Below are positions 63,240-64,000 of a DNA stretch of 64,000 nt, piece after piece. A program made the position numbers and the translations under genes. The stretch's first letter is position 1, and every line of letters starts with the position of its first letter. The notes beneath the pieces were generated by a model. It ran no database searches, was not told where the DNA came from, and was given only the letters and a program-made list of their open reading frames with translations. Source of the stretch: Bacteroidota bacterium (lineage in GTDB: Bacteria; Bacteroidota; Bacteroidia; Chitinophagales; Chitinophagaceae); assembly GCA_020161435.1 (NCBI GenBank), contig JAIUNV010000002.1, positions 124,001 through 188,000 of the forward strand, in the 5' to 3' direction.

Positions 63240-64000
63240 TTAGAAAGTTACGTTTACACCAAACACCCAAGTACGTGAACGAGGATATGCGGCAAAGTCT
63301 ACACCAGGTGTAAGCGGGTCAGAACGACGGGCTGTTACATCAGGATCGTAGCCGGTATAATTGGTAAGCGTAGCAAGGTTGTTCACCGTACCAAACACTC
63401 GTAACGTGCTTATCTTGATGCGAGACAAAACTTTGGCAGGCAATGTTTAACCAAGTGTTACGTTATTGATACGCAGGTATGAGCCATCTTCAACGGCCCA
63501 AGAATGCAACCACCAACGTTGTACCCTTACCGGGCTCCAGATTTTTGCGTTTGCATTCAACGCAGCCAACGCCTTAGGTTCTGTTACTATGTTACCATTG
63601 TCATCAATATTTGTCCAGCGGTCTTTCATGATGTTGAGCATATTCAGGTTTGAAAATGCGCCATCTGTCCACTCCAATTTATTGGCATTATAAATATCGT
63701 TGCCCACTACAAAATTCACAAAAATGCTGGCGTCGAAATTGCCATAGCGGAACTGGTTGTTCCAGCCACCGGTGAAGGTTGGGTTGGCATTACCAATAAT
63801 GGTGCGGTCTTTATCGGCAGTAATTATGCCATCACCATCAAGGTCTTTCCACTTGAGCATACCGGGTTGTGGTGTGCCATACACCGCATTCACGGGTACG
63901 CCTTGCTTTATGGTGTACACACCGGTGGTAGCGTTATAATCGAAATCATCAATTTGATAATAACCATCGGTTTGGAAGCCATACATCAAACCAACAGGCT
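63240..64000 (-). pseudogene. SusC/RagA TonB-dependent receptor, 5' end beyond the window, with an in-frame premature stop
   Basis: The C-terminal 250 codons of a SusC-type receptor are present; the gene continues past the right edge. Family segments are seen: YYQIDDFDYNATTGVY, QPGMLKWKDLDGDGIITADKDRTIIGNANP, GGWNNQFRYGNFDASIFVNFV, SYLRINNVTLG. At 63447-63449 the minus strand has TAA where the family has a Tyr codon (NNVTLGYTLP). Reading continues in the same frame without shift for 68 codons to a normal end (TLRVFGTVNNLATLTNYTGYDPD and the final WVFGVNVTF with its C-terminal Phe). A one-base change of TAC or TAT to TAA would explain it. The protein as read would lack the last beta-strands and the assembly signal. 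It is either a real nonsense mutation or a sequence error. Confidence 0.9.

Noticed and set aside
61394..64000. A frameshift in susC instead of a nonsense codon
   Set aside because: The segments before and after the TAA are in the same frame and join with a single Tyr codon, so no insertion or deletion is needed.

Overview
The window looks like a chromosomal segment of a Bacteroidota bacterium, most likely of the Chitinophagaceae or a close relative. The evidence is a SusC/SusD pair, a one-piece SecDF, a DUF3276 (PUR-family) protein, several TAnnTTTG-type promoter elements, a split methylmalonyl-CoA mutase and a CCA-less tRNA. No phage, plasmid, CRISPR or insertion-sequence genes were found. 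The family assignment is inference.

Positions 1-35340 hold housekeeping and envelope genes in short mixed-strand units, many closed by clear hairpin terminators. In order: an aminotransferase cut by the left edge, an NlpC/P60 lipoprotein, SecDF, a DUF4332 protein, a secreted beta-helix protein divergent from a secreted FAD-dependent oxidoreductase, an L,D-transpeptidase-like protein, an IscA-type Fe-S protein, a membrane protein paired with the methylmalonyl-CoA mutase catalytic chain, a serine hydrolase and an M20 amidohydrolase, a Crp/Fnr regulator, a Tet-type MFS pump, aspartate kinase, an Ldh-type dehydrogenase, a TolB-like protein, a TPR lipoprotein, ribulose-phosphate epimerase, a second serine hydrolase, DUF3276, sucC, an alpha-oxoamine-synthase-like enzyme, an FKBP isomerase, NamZ (DUF1343) with fmt, a LysM/RlpA-like protein, an RsmF-like rRNA methyltransferase, and tRNA-Val(TAC). 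Positions 21428-21894 are gene-free and contain a cluster of REP-like hairpins.

Positions 35446-37973 hold a DUF302 protein, a PAP2 phosphatase and a UDP-galactopyranose-mutase-like flavoprotein.

From about 38028 to the right edge, 22 genes run on the minus strand with small gaps and form a pectin utilisation locus. Reading in the direction of transcription: SusC (cut by the right edge and carrying an in-frame stop), SusD, pectate lyase PL1, a CE12-type rhamnogalacturonan acetylesterase, pectin methylesterase CE8, an alpha/beta esterase, GH43, a Gfo/Idh/MocA oxidoreductase, a DUF4440 protein, polygalacturonase GH28, unsaturated uronyl hydrolase GH105, then UxaB, UxaA, a UxuB-type SDR, UxaC, KduD, KduI, two PfkB-type KDG kinases, YhcH/YiaL, KDPG aldolase and an ExuT-like hexuronate transporter. 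Together they would bind and import pectin fragments, remove methyl and acetyl esters, cut the galacturonan and rhamnogalacturonan chains, and send both saturated galacturonate (UxaC-UxaB-UxaA) and unsaturated uronates (KduI-KduD) to 2-keto-3-deoxygluconate, which is phosphorylated and split to pyruvate and glyceraldehyde-3-phosphate. No dedicated regulator and no mannonate dehydratase (UxuA) lies in the window.

The most notable single observation is the premature in-frame TAA in susC, 68 codons before a well-preserved normal C-terminus. I did not find a convincing wholly new system. The most unusual candidates are the cysteine-cluster Gfo/Idh protein, the GH105 fusion, the tandem KDG kinases and the hairpin cluster.
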